A DNA stretch of 64,000 nt from Siderastrea radians (lineage: Eukaryota; Cnidaria; Anthozoa; Scleractinia; Rhizangiidae). The notes under the pieces are model-generated. The model was given only the letters and a program-made list of their open reading frames with translations, was not told the origin of the DNA and did no database searches. The stretch's first letter is position 1. Every line of letters starts with the position of its first letter. Below, one piece after another: positions 7,565-14,010 of the stretch. Made by a program: the position numbers and the translations under genes. The stretch is taken from the NCBI GenBank assembly GCA_964017195.1, contig OZ024889.1, positions 59,357,858 to 59,421,857 of the forward strand. The letters run 5' to 3'.

Positions 7565-8236
7565 ATGGGTAGTATCATCATCATGCAAACGGGGAAACCG
7601 TTTCGTTTTCATACTCCCTCCTCTATCTTGGTGGTGGGACCCTCGGGATGTGGCAAAACGGTGTTTACGGAAAAACTCTTGGTAGACAACCCCGAGTTGT
7701 TTGACACCCCGCCGACCCAAATGCATTATTGTTATGGGGCATGGCAAGATCGATTTCGAGGCATGCAAGATCATGGGGTGAGGTTTCACGAAGGGATTCC
7801 CGATCATGACGCCTTGGTGCAATGGTTTCCTCAAGGACAGGGGGTCCTGGTCTTGGATGATTTAATGGATGAAGGGAGCCACGATAAACGCGTGTTGGAT
7901 TTATTCACCAAACATTCCCATCATCAAGGGGTGACGGTGCTCTACTTGTGCCAAGACATGTTTCCCGTGGGGCGCTATGCCAAAAGTATTTCCCGCAATG
8001 CACATTACATTGTGGCGTTCAAGAATCCCCGGGATCAATTAGGGGTACGCAATGTCATGCTGCAATCGTTTCCGACCACTTGGAAAGACACCTTGGAGAC
8101 GTTTCATCAAGCCACGACGCGTCCGTATGGCTATTTGATGTTAGATTTACACCCGGCCTCCTCCGATCAACAACGTGTGTTGAGTCACCTGTTAAAAGAC
8201 GAAGGATGGACGCGCACCTATCAAAAGCGAGTATAA
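7565..8236 (+). CDS. A32-like/FtsK-HerA genome-packaging ATPase
   Basis: 223 aa. Walker A GPSGCGKT is at residues 25-32 after the strand ILVV, and Walker B is VLVLDDLMDE near residue 95-104. A sensor-like YLCQDMFP strand follows, then ISRNAHYIVAFKNPRDQLGVRN, a typical signature of viral A32-type packaging ATPases. It would pump the element's DNA into a capsid. Length is normal for Polinton ATPases. An in-frame ATG at 7583 is an alternative start. The gene begins 4 bp after the Pol III terminator of the tRNA-like gene, so its own promoter must lie within or upstream of that RNA gene. Confidence 0.92.
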   Translation: MGSIIIMQTGKPFRFHTPSSILVVGPSGCGKTVFTEKLLVDNPELFDTPPTQMHYCYGAWQDRFRGMQDHGVRFHEGIPDHDALVQWFPQGQGVLVLDDLMDEGSHDKRVLDLFTKHSHHQGVTVLYLCQDMFPVGRYAKSISRNAHYIVAFKNPRDQLGVRNVMLQSFPTTWKDTLETFHQATTRPYGYLMLDLHPASSDQQRVLSHLLKDEGWTRTYQKRV

Positions 8237-8239
8237 AGG
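8232..8239 (+). promoter_or_regulatory. TATA box of the Gly/Arg-rich protein gene
   Basis: TATAAAGG overlaps the ATPase stop region and lies 45 bp before the ATG at 8277. Confidence 0.5.
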
Positions 8240-8276
8240 GACAACACCACTTTTGGAACCGGAAAAAAGAGCAACC

Positions 8277-9182
8277 ATGGCGGATGAGGAGGACCGTCAA
8301 CCTCCGCAATCGTACGATACCGTGGCCCCGGCCGGGGTCGGGGCGACCAGCAGCAATGTCATGTCCCCAAGGGCTTGGCAAGATTTGTATATCTCGGGAG
8401 ACCAAGGCCTTCTCGACGCGGCCATGGAGGAAATGCCCCCTGATCCCCTCTATGAGTTTATGCAATCCCTCCCCCCTGCCAACGTCATCGCGAGTTGGCC
8501 CGATGTGACTGGTGTACCCCCTGCACAGGCCTCTTCCCCCGCGGGGGTAGGAAGTCGAGCATCCCATTCACCCCCATTCCAAAGTCCCCAGACCACCCCG
8601 GAGTCTTCTGGGGTTCGAACGCCTGCGACGCCTCCTAGCGTACCCCGGGCGGCGGGTGCTCGAACAGCCGCGGGGGCTGGGGGTAATGGGGGTAATGGGG
8701 GTGGACGTGGTGGTGGCGATGGTAGGGGACGCCGGGGACCCAGGACTAGAGGTGGACGTGGCGGTGGACGTGGCGGTGGACGTGGTGGTGGTGGTGGTGG
8801 TGGTGCTGGTGGTGCTGGTGGCGGAGGTGCTGGTGGTGCTGGTGGTGGTGGCGGTGGTGGTGGTGGTGGAGGAGGTGGAGGTGGTGGTGGAGGTGGAGGC
8901 GGCGGAGGAGGAGGTGGTGGACGACGGGGGCGACGACGACGCCTTTTCCCCACTTCACCTGCCTCCAGTACTCCCGGATCGTCTGGGGGGTCTGGTAGAC
9001 AACCTCGTACCTTGCGTCAAGCCGATTTACAACGACGTTTACGGATGCTATTACAAGATCAAGAACAATTGGCCCAAGGACGGGAAATTGCTAATGTGAC
9101 CATGACCAATAGCATTGTGACCAGTTATAAACAAGGAGGAGCCCCGAGCGTACAAACCTCGTCGTCCCGGGTCTCGCCGTGA
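8277..9182 (+). CDS. Gly/Arg-rich protein with long glycine run
   Basis: 301 aa from the ATG at 8277 (accATGG); the open frame starts earlier only with a non-ATG codon. The N-terminal ~120 residues are acidic and Pro/Ser-rich. Then follow RGG-type repeats (GGRGGG, RGRRGPRTRGG) and a glycine run with few interruptions (about residues 165-220), ending in RRGRRRR. The C-terminal ~75 residues look folded: LRQADLQRRLRMLLQDQEQLAQ suggests a helix, then NVTMTNSIVTSYKQGGAP. The disordered Gly/Arg centre recalls RNA-binding or nucleolar RGG regions. Function is unknown to me. The run is coded by GGT/GGA/GGC mixtures, so it is kept at protein level, though it may vary in length. Confidence 0.65.
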   Translation: MADEEDRQPPQSYDTVAPAGVGATSSNVMSPRAWQDLYISGDQGLLDAAMEEMPPDPLYEFMQSLPPANVIASWPDVTGVPPAQASSPAGVGSRASHSPPFQSPQTTPESSGVRTPATPPSVPRAAGARTAAGAGGNGGNGGGRGGGDGRGRRGPRTRGGRGGGRGGGRGGGGGGGAGGAGGGGAGGAGGGGGGGGGGGGGGGGGGGGGGGGGGGRRGRRRRLFPTSPASSTPGSSGGSGRQPRTLRQADLQRRLRMLLQDQEQLAQGREIANVTMTNSIVTSYKQGGAPSVQTSSSRVSP

Positions 9183-9184
9183 GG

Positions 9185-9847
9185 ATGAAAACCGTCGTGT
9201 CGTTATTGAATGGATCTCGACGTCCTGGCATCCCCTTCCCACCGGAATTGTTACAACGGATGGATTCCTTGTATGCCTTTTACCATCAACAATGGTGGTG
9301 TTATCGCAAAATGTTGAATCATTACAAGTGTATCAATGCCTTGTTCAATGGCCTGGCGTTACTCCTGATGGCCGCGGGCATGATTGCCGGCCCCCTGTTG
9401 GACAACAGTACGTTGGTAGCGTGTTTGGCGGCGGTGGGCACCGTGGTCAAAGGATGGAATGATTTTAAACAATATCGATTTAAAGTGACCATGAGTCGGT
9501 TTGCGTTTACCACCTATGCCAAAGCCTTGACCGAATTGAAAACCTATGTGAGGGGTGTCCCCTTGGAGGACCTGGAAGGATTTTTAATCAAGATGCAAAG
9601 GTTGGATGACACCATTGTGGATTTCACCCCTCCCTTACCCAAACGATGCGTGCAAGAGTACCATCGTCATTTTGTGTACCAACCTTTGGAAGCCCTATGC
9701 TATGTGGACGGATGTCCTCGTCCCTTGAAACCCAAAGACTACTGGATCCATAAAAAGCCACTCCCTCCCAGCCCGACACTCTTAGAACCATGGCCGTCCA
9801 ACGACGACGACGACGCAGAAAAAGGAAACAACGAGGAGGAGCTTTAA
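9185..9847 (+). CDS. Two-transmembrane-segment protein (SLATT-like layout)
   Basis: 220 aa; the ATG lies directly after the previous TGA (9180-9182). After an amphipathic segment (FYHQQWWCYRKMLNHYK) there are two hydrophobic helices (about residues 45-65, CINALFNGLALLLMAAGMIAG, and about 70-90, LVACLAAVGTVVKG). A long helical region (KVTMSRFAFTTYAKALTELKTYVRG) and a basic/proline tail follow. This order, a helix, two TMs, then a cytoplasmic helical bundle, resembles the SLATT superfamily of pore-like membrane effectors. I recall a similar protein in other Polintons, but the SLATT link is inference. It would insert in a membrane. The start of the next gene overlaps its 3' end. Confidence 0.6.
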   Translation: MKTVVSLLNGSRRPGIPFPPELLQRMDSLYAFYHQQWWCYRKMLNHYKCINALFNGLALLLMAAGMIAGPLLDNSTLVACLAAVGTVVKGWNDFKQYRFKVTMSRFAFTTYAKALTELKTYVRGVPLEDLEGFLIKMQRLDDTIVDFTPPLPKRCVQEYHRHFVYQPLEALCYVDGCPRPLKPKDYWIHKKPLPPSPTLLEPWPSNDDDDAEKGNNEEEL

Positions 9848-10125
9848 TGCGTCGCAAACCCCGTTTGGTGGATAAAATTGCCCACGGCATGAGTATGTTT
9901 CTCTCAGGCCCCGCGCCAGGGTTTGGACTGGCTTTAGGCAAATTAGGCGGGCAAGCCTTAAAAGGCATTACCGATAATGTACAACATTACCGACGACGAC
10001 AACGAGGTGGGGGTTGGTGGCAAGATTTGAAACGCAATACCCGTCAAGGCTATAAAGAGACGCAAGACCTCATCAAACAAAACAAAGCCCTTCAACGTGT
10101 CTTGTCGCACTCATGGTTTCCTTGA
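9790..10125 (+). CDS. Basic protein with QRGG sites
   Basis: 111 aa. The ATG at 9790 is in a strong context (accATGG) inside the end of the preceding gene. The protein starts with a poly-Arg block ending in KQRGGALM, then a Gly/Ala-rich amphipathic segment (PGFGLALGKLGGQALKGITD). A second RRRQRGGGWWQDL follows, then a helical tail. Cleavage at the RGG sites would release an amphipathic Gly-rich middle, like adenovirus pVI/pX peptides. The role as a virion precursor is inferred. Confidence 0.6.
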   Translation: MAVQRRRRRRKRKQRGGALMRRKPRLVDKIAHGMSMFLSGPAPGFGLALGKLGGQALKGITDNVQHYRRRQRGGGWWQDLKRNTRQGYKETQDLIKQNKALQRVLSHSWFP

Positions 10126-10283
10126 AGAGAAGACGCCGACGACGTCGTCAACGAGGCGGTTTTTTAAATCTATTGGTCCCTGCCCTGACGGGATTGGGGA
10201 AAGCCGTGGCCTTGGAAACGGATAAACGTATAAAACGCACGATCCAAAAAGGCAATCAACGCTATCGTCGCCGTCACCGATAA
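10113..10283 (+). CDS. Short basic protein with QRGGF site (56 aa)
   Basis: The short ORF overlaps the end of the previous gene (ATG inside its last codons). It encodes 56 aa: MVSLK, then seven arginines, QRGGFLN, a hydrophobic LLVPALTGLGKAV, and a basic end RYRRRHR. The layout (poly-Arg, RGG, hydrophobic/Gly segment) repeats that of the genes on either side. A TATAAAGA at 10050 lies 63 bp upstream. It is probably another processed DNA-binding or membrane-active peptide. Confidence 0.55.
   Translation: MVSLKRRRRRRRQRGGFLNLLVPALTGLGKAVALETDKRIKRTIQKGNQRYRRRHR
10229..10235 (+). promoter_or_regulatory. TATA box before the gene at 10287
   Basis: TATAAAA 58 bp before the ATG at 10287, located inside the coding sequence of the short basic protein. 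Confidence 0.4.
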
Positions 10284-10286
10284 ACG

Positions 10287-10613
10287 ATGCAACGTCTTCG
10301 ACGTCAATTGCCGTTTTTACGGTCCATGTTACAAGAAGCCAATGGTTCCAAACGTCAAGAGTTGTTACAACATGCCAATGCCGATCAAATCAATGCTGTG
10401 AGTGAACTGGTCTTGAACTTCTTAAAAAACAAGATTCCCGTCACACCCCCCATGCTGGCTAAACTTCAACCCTATAAAAAGGTGCTACGCGATTTGGGAC
10501 GTCGTCGACATTCCGTCAAAAAACGTCGGGCGTGGTTGGTTCAACAAAAAGGACGCGGGTTATTTCAAGGACTTCACGAGGTGTTATGTCAATGTGCTCG
10601 ACCGACCCGTTAA
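10287..10613 (+). CDS. Basic helical Polinton protein (108 aa)
   Basis: Begins 3 bp after the preceding stop. Helices: FLRSMLQEANGSKRQELLQHANADQINAVSELVLNFLKNKIPVTPPMLAKLQPYKKVLRDLG, then a Lys/Arg block (RRRHSVKKRRAWL) and VQQKGRGLFQGL near the C-terminus. I recall this fold pattern (helix, NAV..L..N.L....P.T, then a basic block ending in a GG-like site) as a common small protein in cnidarian Polintons, next to histone-like roles. Function is unproven; DNA binding is the best guess. Its last ~30 bp overlap the next gene. Confidence 0.65.
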   Translation: MQRLRRQLPFLRSMLQEANGSKRQELLQHANADQINAVSELVLNFLKNKIPVTPPMLAKLQPYKKVLRDLGRRRHSVKKRRAWLVQQKGRGLFQGLHEVLCQCARPTR

Positions 10614-10825
10614 CCCTGGCCACATGGATCACCCTGTTACAAGAGGCCAATCGGGCCACCGACCGGTGGAAAGACGAGTGTCATTATTGGAAGCATAAAT
10701 ATCACCTGTTGTATCGAGAGTACAGGCACATCTTAAAGGCCCGTCTTTGTGAGAGCTGTCGTCAGATAGAAGACGGGGAACTTTGCTCCGAGTGTAGTCA
10801 ACCCCCATGGACGCAGTCTACATGA
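10586..10825 (+). CDS. Small coiled-coil plus zinc-ribbon protein (79 aa)
   Basis: The open frame extends upstream, but the ATG at 10586 (MSMCSTDPLT) gives a compact 79-aa product. A helical WITLLQEANRATDRWKDECHYWKHKYHLLYREYRHILKARL is followed by CESCRQIEDGELCSEC, a CxxC...CxxC zinc-ribbon pattern. It overlaps genes at both ends. It could be a small transcription or packaging cofactor; I do not recognise the family. Confidence 0.55.
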   Translation: MSMCSTDPLTLATWITLLQEANRATDRWKDECHYWKHKYHLLYREYRHILKARLCESCRQIEDGELCSECSQPPWTQST

Positions 10826-11430
10826 TTCCCCAGAAGGATTTGGAACAACTCGTTCAATATTACAAAGGAGAACTCACCGAAAATGCCTTGTTGAACAAAG
10901 CCGCCACGCTCGCCGCTAAAAAACATGTGTTGTTGGCCAATCCCCAATTGCCCCCGGCCGTGGTCAATGCTCAAACCAAACCGTTGAGTCAAGAATTAAT
11001 CAAGTTAACCAAACGCATTCGTCAATTTCCCGGAGGTGTGGGAGTGGGGGCCCCGGGTGCACCTCCTGGCGAAGACGAAGAGGAAGAGGCCGGGGATTTG
11101 GTCACGGGACCCGTGGAACAATGGTTGAAGCGCATGATAAAAGGAGGGCCGTCGGCTCCCAAACCCACCATTACCCCTGCTACCAGGGAAGGCGCGAGAG
11201 AACAGAGACCTTCTACCAGTCGAGGGGATACCCGGACGCGTTTACAAGTCATTCGAGAACAGCGCAAGGCCTTGGAAAAAAAGTTAGCCGAGAGTGGTAA
11301 AGGCAAAGGCAAAGGCAAAGGCAAAGGCATCTCCCGTGAAGTACAAGCATTGAAACCCTTACCCGGTTGGGAAGATTGGGCCAAAGGCAAACCACCCCGA
11401 CGACGACGTTTGCAGTACGACAGTGAGTAA
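10807..11430 (+). CDS. Charged structural-type protein with GK repeats (207 aa)
   Basis: ATG in context ccATGG, overlapping the previous ORF. The N-terminal domain (about 1-80) is helical and starts YMIPQKDLEQLVQYYKGELTENALLNK, a pattern I recall from other Polintons (a Met-hydrophobic-Pro start and a long helix). Then come a Gly/Pro-rich hinge, an acidic run EDEEEEAGD, a disordered region, a helix REQRKALEKKLAES, five GK repeats, and a basic tail KPPRRRRLQYDSE. Adenovirus minor core protein V has a comparable overall character, but homology is not shown. Confidence 0.55.
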   Translation: MDAVYMIPQKDLEQLVQYYKGELTENALLNKAATLAAKKHVLLANPQLPPAVVNAQTKPLSQELIKLTKRIRQFPGGVGVGAPGAPPGEDEEEEAGDLVTGPVEQWLKRMIKGGPSAPKPTITPATREGAREQRPSTSRGDTRTRLQVIREQRKALEKKLAESGKGKGKGKGKGISREVQALKPLPGWEDWAKGKPPRRRRLQYDSE

Positions 11431-11433
11431 ACG

Positions 11434-11793
11434 ATGCCCACCCACAGGAGGAGAAGGGGTATCAAACGGAAACGCACCCAACGAGGAGGGGCCTTGGATG
11501 TCCAAAAATGGATTGCTAAAACTGGCAAAGAATTTCATTGGCCTGGCTATCAATACATGGGCCCTGGGACGCATTTAGCCAAACGTCTAAAACGAGGGGA
11601 TCCCGGCAAAAATCGCTTGGACCGGATTGCGAAACAACACGACATTGATTACAGCCGTGCCAAGAATTTGCAAGATAAATGGAAAGCCGATACCAAGATG
11701 ATCCAAGCCATTGATAAATTACCTGGCAAGAAAACCAAGACGGAACGGGTGGTCAAGAAAATCATGCAAGCCAAGAAACGTTTAAAATTGTAA
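11434..11793 (+). CDS. Phospholipase A2-like virion protein with RGG site
   Basis: 119 aa. Residues 1-20 are Arg-rich and end in TQRGGAL, a candidate protease site. The rest carries a parvovirus-type PLA2-like domain: Ca-loop YMGPGTHLAKRLKRGDPG at 41-58 and the His-Asp pair in AKQHDIDYSRAKN at 69-70. A second Asp sits in KADTKM at 86, followed by a Lys-rich helix. In parvoviruses this domain breaches endosomal membranes during entry, and Polintons/adintoviruses often carry a relative. All expected positions are present. It is the last + gene before the repeat region at 11.8-12.1 kb and is 3 bp from the preceding stop. Confidence 0.8.
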   Translation: MPTHRRRRGIKRKRTQRGGALDVQKWIAKTGKEFHWPGYQYMGPGTHLAKRLKRGDPGKNRLDRIAKQHDIDYSRAKNLQDKWKADTKMIQAIDKLPGKKTKTERVVKKIMQAKKRLKL

Positions 11794-11836
11794 AAAAAAA
11801 ACACTTTAATGACAACCCCCAGTTACATGTTGTGTC

Positions 11837-11842
11837 AATAAA
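11837..11842 (+). terminator. Poly(A) signal AATAAA for the late + genes
   Basis: AATAAA 44 bp after the PLA2-like gene stop, at the start of the first copy of the 123-bp repeat. A second AATAAA lies in copy two (about 11959). Confidence 0.5.
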
Positions 11843-12067
11843 AAATGAAAATGTCTGATTGGTATTGTTATTCTGCAGTTCGGTAGTCTTCTGTAGTTCG
11901 AGTCTCAAAACAGGATTCTCAAACAGGATTCTGGAGAACCCCCTATACCTTGTTGAAAAATAAAAAAATGACAATGTCTGATTGATATTGTTATTCGGCA
12001 GTTCGGTAGTCTTCTGTAGTTCGAGTCTCAAAACAGGATTCTCAAACAGGATTCTGGAGAACCCCCT
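11837..12067. repeat. 123-bp tandem repeat, two copies, between convergent genes
   Basis: About 105 bp at 11838-11944 recurs at 11960-12067 with few differences (offset 123 bp). Each unit contains AATAAA-like A-rich DNA, TGTCTGATTG, CAGTTCGGTAGTCTTCTGTAG and a doubled inner motif CAGGATTCT. It sits between the 3' ends of the + cluster and the - gene. No protein coding is supported. It may act in 3'-end formation or as an insulator. Confidence 0.85.
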
Positions 12068-12189
12068 GTGATGTAGACAAAAATGATCCACGTTGATAAA
12101 AAACAAATGAAAATGTCACTGTCTCTTTGATCGTTGTACCACAATGTCACGATGGAATGTTCTGCCAAAATACTGAGACGAAAATGTTT

Positions 12190-13284
12190 TTACGTTACTA
12201 AATCATACATTAAATCCACCCCCTCGTCGGGTGACATGTCATGAACGAGGTCTTCGGGGGGCACCAATGCCTCCAGATCAAAGGAACAAGAGTCCTCCTC
12301 CACATCCCTCAGTAACTCGGTCCACTCGTCAGGCGATATGTTCTGCAACAAAGACGAAAAGTCCTCCAAGTCAGAGGGGTCCAAGTCAGGGGGGTCCACG
12401 GCTTGCACACCCCCCGAATCCATATCCGTGAGAGTGTAAGCCTCCAGAAATGATTCAGAAAAAGACAAGTTCTCAGGCATTTTAGGCGTTGATTTCTTAA
12501 AGTCCTCCAAGGGAATAGTCAATTTCAAGGGTCCTAATGCTTTGATTTTCTCTTCCGTTTTCTGTCTCTCTACAGAAGGTAAGGAGGCACAAAAGTCATT
12601 CAAATACGTTTCCAGAGAAGGTTGCGTTCTACAATCAGTCAATACCACCCGCAGTGGTTTGCGACGAGGCACGTCCTTCTTCCTTTTGTTGTTGTAGTAC
12701 CTTTTTGATTTCTCCAGGATCTTCTCGCGGTTATCCCAGTAGTACTCTCTTCCTTGCGCCAGCAGCTTCTCTCGGTTCGCAGCATAATAAGTCCGACGAG
12801 CCGCCCATCCTTTTTCACTTCTGTTGTACATCCTTCTGTACGCCAATATTCGTCCACGATTCTTTTGACGATACTCTCGATCTCGGAGTCTGATACGTTC
12901 CCGATGTTTCTCTTTATACTTCCGATCGCTTACGGCACGACGTGCTCGGTTGTTTCGGGCCCATTGTTTTTTGGCGGCACGCCGTTCCTCCTTATGCGTC
13001 TCCTCATAACGCCTTTTGGACTCCTGCACTCGATCCAGATTTTGTTCTACGTATCGTTTTTTGGCAGCACGCACTTTCTCAGGGTACTTGTGTCGGTAGT
13101 TGGCTTTTTTCACAATATTCCTCGCTCGGGCTTTCTCTGGGTAGCGGGCATTGTACCTAGCTTTTTTGATGGCGTTCCGTCTCCGTCGTCGTTCGTCTTT
13201 CGTCAGTAACTCTGTCGTTTCGTCGTCAGGGTCGGGAACATAGTCTATGTCGTTCAAGTCCTCGTCTGGGTCAGAGTCGTTAAG

Positions 13285-13318
<34 letters not shown>

Positions 13319-13680
13319 GGGTCATAGTCCTCGTCCTTCTTGTCGTCAACGTCGTCTGGGTCAGAGTCATCGTCGTCGTTGTTTGGTCGGTACGTCGTGC
13401 GTCGTCGGTTGCTGCGGCGGAGGCCCTCGCTTACGGGAGACCTCGGGCGAGGGGGGCGGTGCTGGCGGAGGTGTGTGCGGGCGCTTAAACTCATACCGCC
13501 AGTAGTCGCAACAGAAGTCGAGGCCCCGGATGTACCATTCGGTGTTGAGTTGGGGGTAGCAGCCCGGGTTCCAGTGCTGTTGCACGTACGTGTGGCGTGC
13601 TGCTTGGGCTGCTTGGGCGAGCTGCCTCCTTTTCCTCCTTTCCTCCAACAGCGCTTCCCCAAACTCCCGGATGTCTTCAT
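12190..13680 (-). CDS. Acidic/basic protein with YxxKYPEK-type repeats, putative regulator
   Basis: The open frame on - runs 496 codons from an ATG at 13680 to 12190. Its first ~75 codons overlap another - ORF (13367-13771) and look like an out-of-frame reading, so the genuine start may be internal or supplied by splicing. Visible parts: an Asp-rich stretch (poly-Asp, about 115-160), then about ten copies of a basic helical unit of about 22 residues, such as KKANYRHKYPEKVRAAKKRY and REYYWDNREKILEKSKRYY. An acidic C-terminal third follows, with Leu/Asp motifs (DLEDFSSLLQNISPDEWTELL) like transcription activation domains. Inference: a nuclear DNA-binding regulator transcribed opposite to all other genes and divergent from PolB. 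Confidence 0.6.
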
Positions 13681-13771
13681 CGTCGATACTCCACTTCTTC
13701 ACTTCATCTAAGATAGCATTCACTTCAAATACCTCAAACTCTTTTAACAAATTCTCATGGTGAGAGTCCAT
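13367..13771 (-). CDS. Proximal ORF of the - strand transcript, 134 aa
   Basis: First ATG (13771) about 32 bp downstream of the - TATA box at 13802-13809, so it should be the first coding region of the - transcript. The N-terminus is acidic and helical (ENLLKEFEVFEVNAILDEVKKW, then IREFGEALLEERRKRRQLAQAAQAARH). Then comes an aromatic part WNPGCYPQLNTEWYIRGLDFCCDYWRYEF and a Pro-rich, basic tail. It overlaps the N-terminal part of the 496-codon frame. Splicing or frameshifting could join the two into one protein; the sequence alone does not decide. I do not recognise the family. Confidence 0.55.
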   Translation of the reverse strand: MDSHHENLLKEFEVFEVNAILDEVKKWSIDDEDIREFGEALLEERRKRRQLAQAAQAARHTYVQQHWNPGCYPQLNTEWYIRGLDFCCDYWRYEFKRPHTPPPAPPPSPEVSRKRGPPPQQPTTHDVPTKQRRR

Positions 13772-13801
13772 TTTGAGATGACTCAGCCGGCGATTCGATT
13801 T

Positions 13802-13809
13802 CTTTTATA
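13802..13809 (-). promoter_or_regulatory. TATA box of the - strand regulatory gene
   Basis: On - this reads TATAAAAG, about 32 bp before the ATG at 13771. It forms one half of a divergent promoter with the PolB TATA box. Confidence 0.6.
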
Positions 13810-13846
13810 GGGACTTATTCGTTCCCGTGATGCCCCATGGGTCCCA

Positions 13847-13897
13847 ACTAGGGAGGGGGGAGGGGGGTCCCCCCACCCCGTCCCACCCCTCCCTAGG
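13847..13897. promoter_or_regulatory. GC-rich imperfect palindrome in the divergent promoter
   Basis: CTAGGGAGGGG... and ...CCCCTCCCTAG face each other across a C/G-only centre, with another CTCTAGGGGG just after. It lies midway between the two TATA boxes. It could bind a factor serving both genes or form a hairpin or quadruplex (G-runs on both strands). Confidence 0.6.
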
Positions 13898-13969
13898 ACA
13901 CCCCCTCTCTAGGGGGCACCCTGTTTTAGTGATTGGCTCCTTCCCCTCCCACGTGACATTTTGGTTCTC

Positions 13970-14001
13970 TATAAAAAACAAACCCCGATCTCCAGTCAGT
14001 T
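13970..14001 (+). promoter_or_regulatory. PolB core promoter (TATA plus initiator)
   Basis: TATAAAAAA at 13970-13978, an initiator-like TCAGTT at 13996-14001 at the expected 26-bp spacing, and the PolB ATG at 14011. An inverted CCAAT (ATTGG) at about 13932 lies upstream. Confidence 0.6.
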
Positions 14002-14010
14002 TATCTGATC

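Noticed and set aside
8450..8953. Pro-rich open frame on - opposite the Gly-rich gene
   Set aside because: It is the complement of glycine codons; poly-Pro follows from GGN composition, and no promoter or folded part is seen.
8656..9099. Val/Asp-rich + frame in the Gly-rich region
   Set aside because: Shadow of the GGT-rich tract in another frame.
11762..12106. Open frame on - across the 123-bp repeat
   Set aside because: Its protein repeat merely mirrors the DNA repeat; no start context or known domain.
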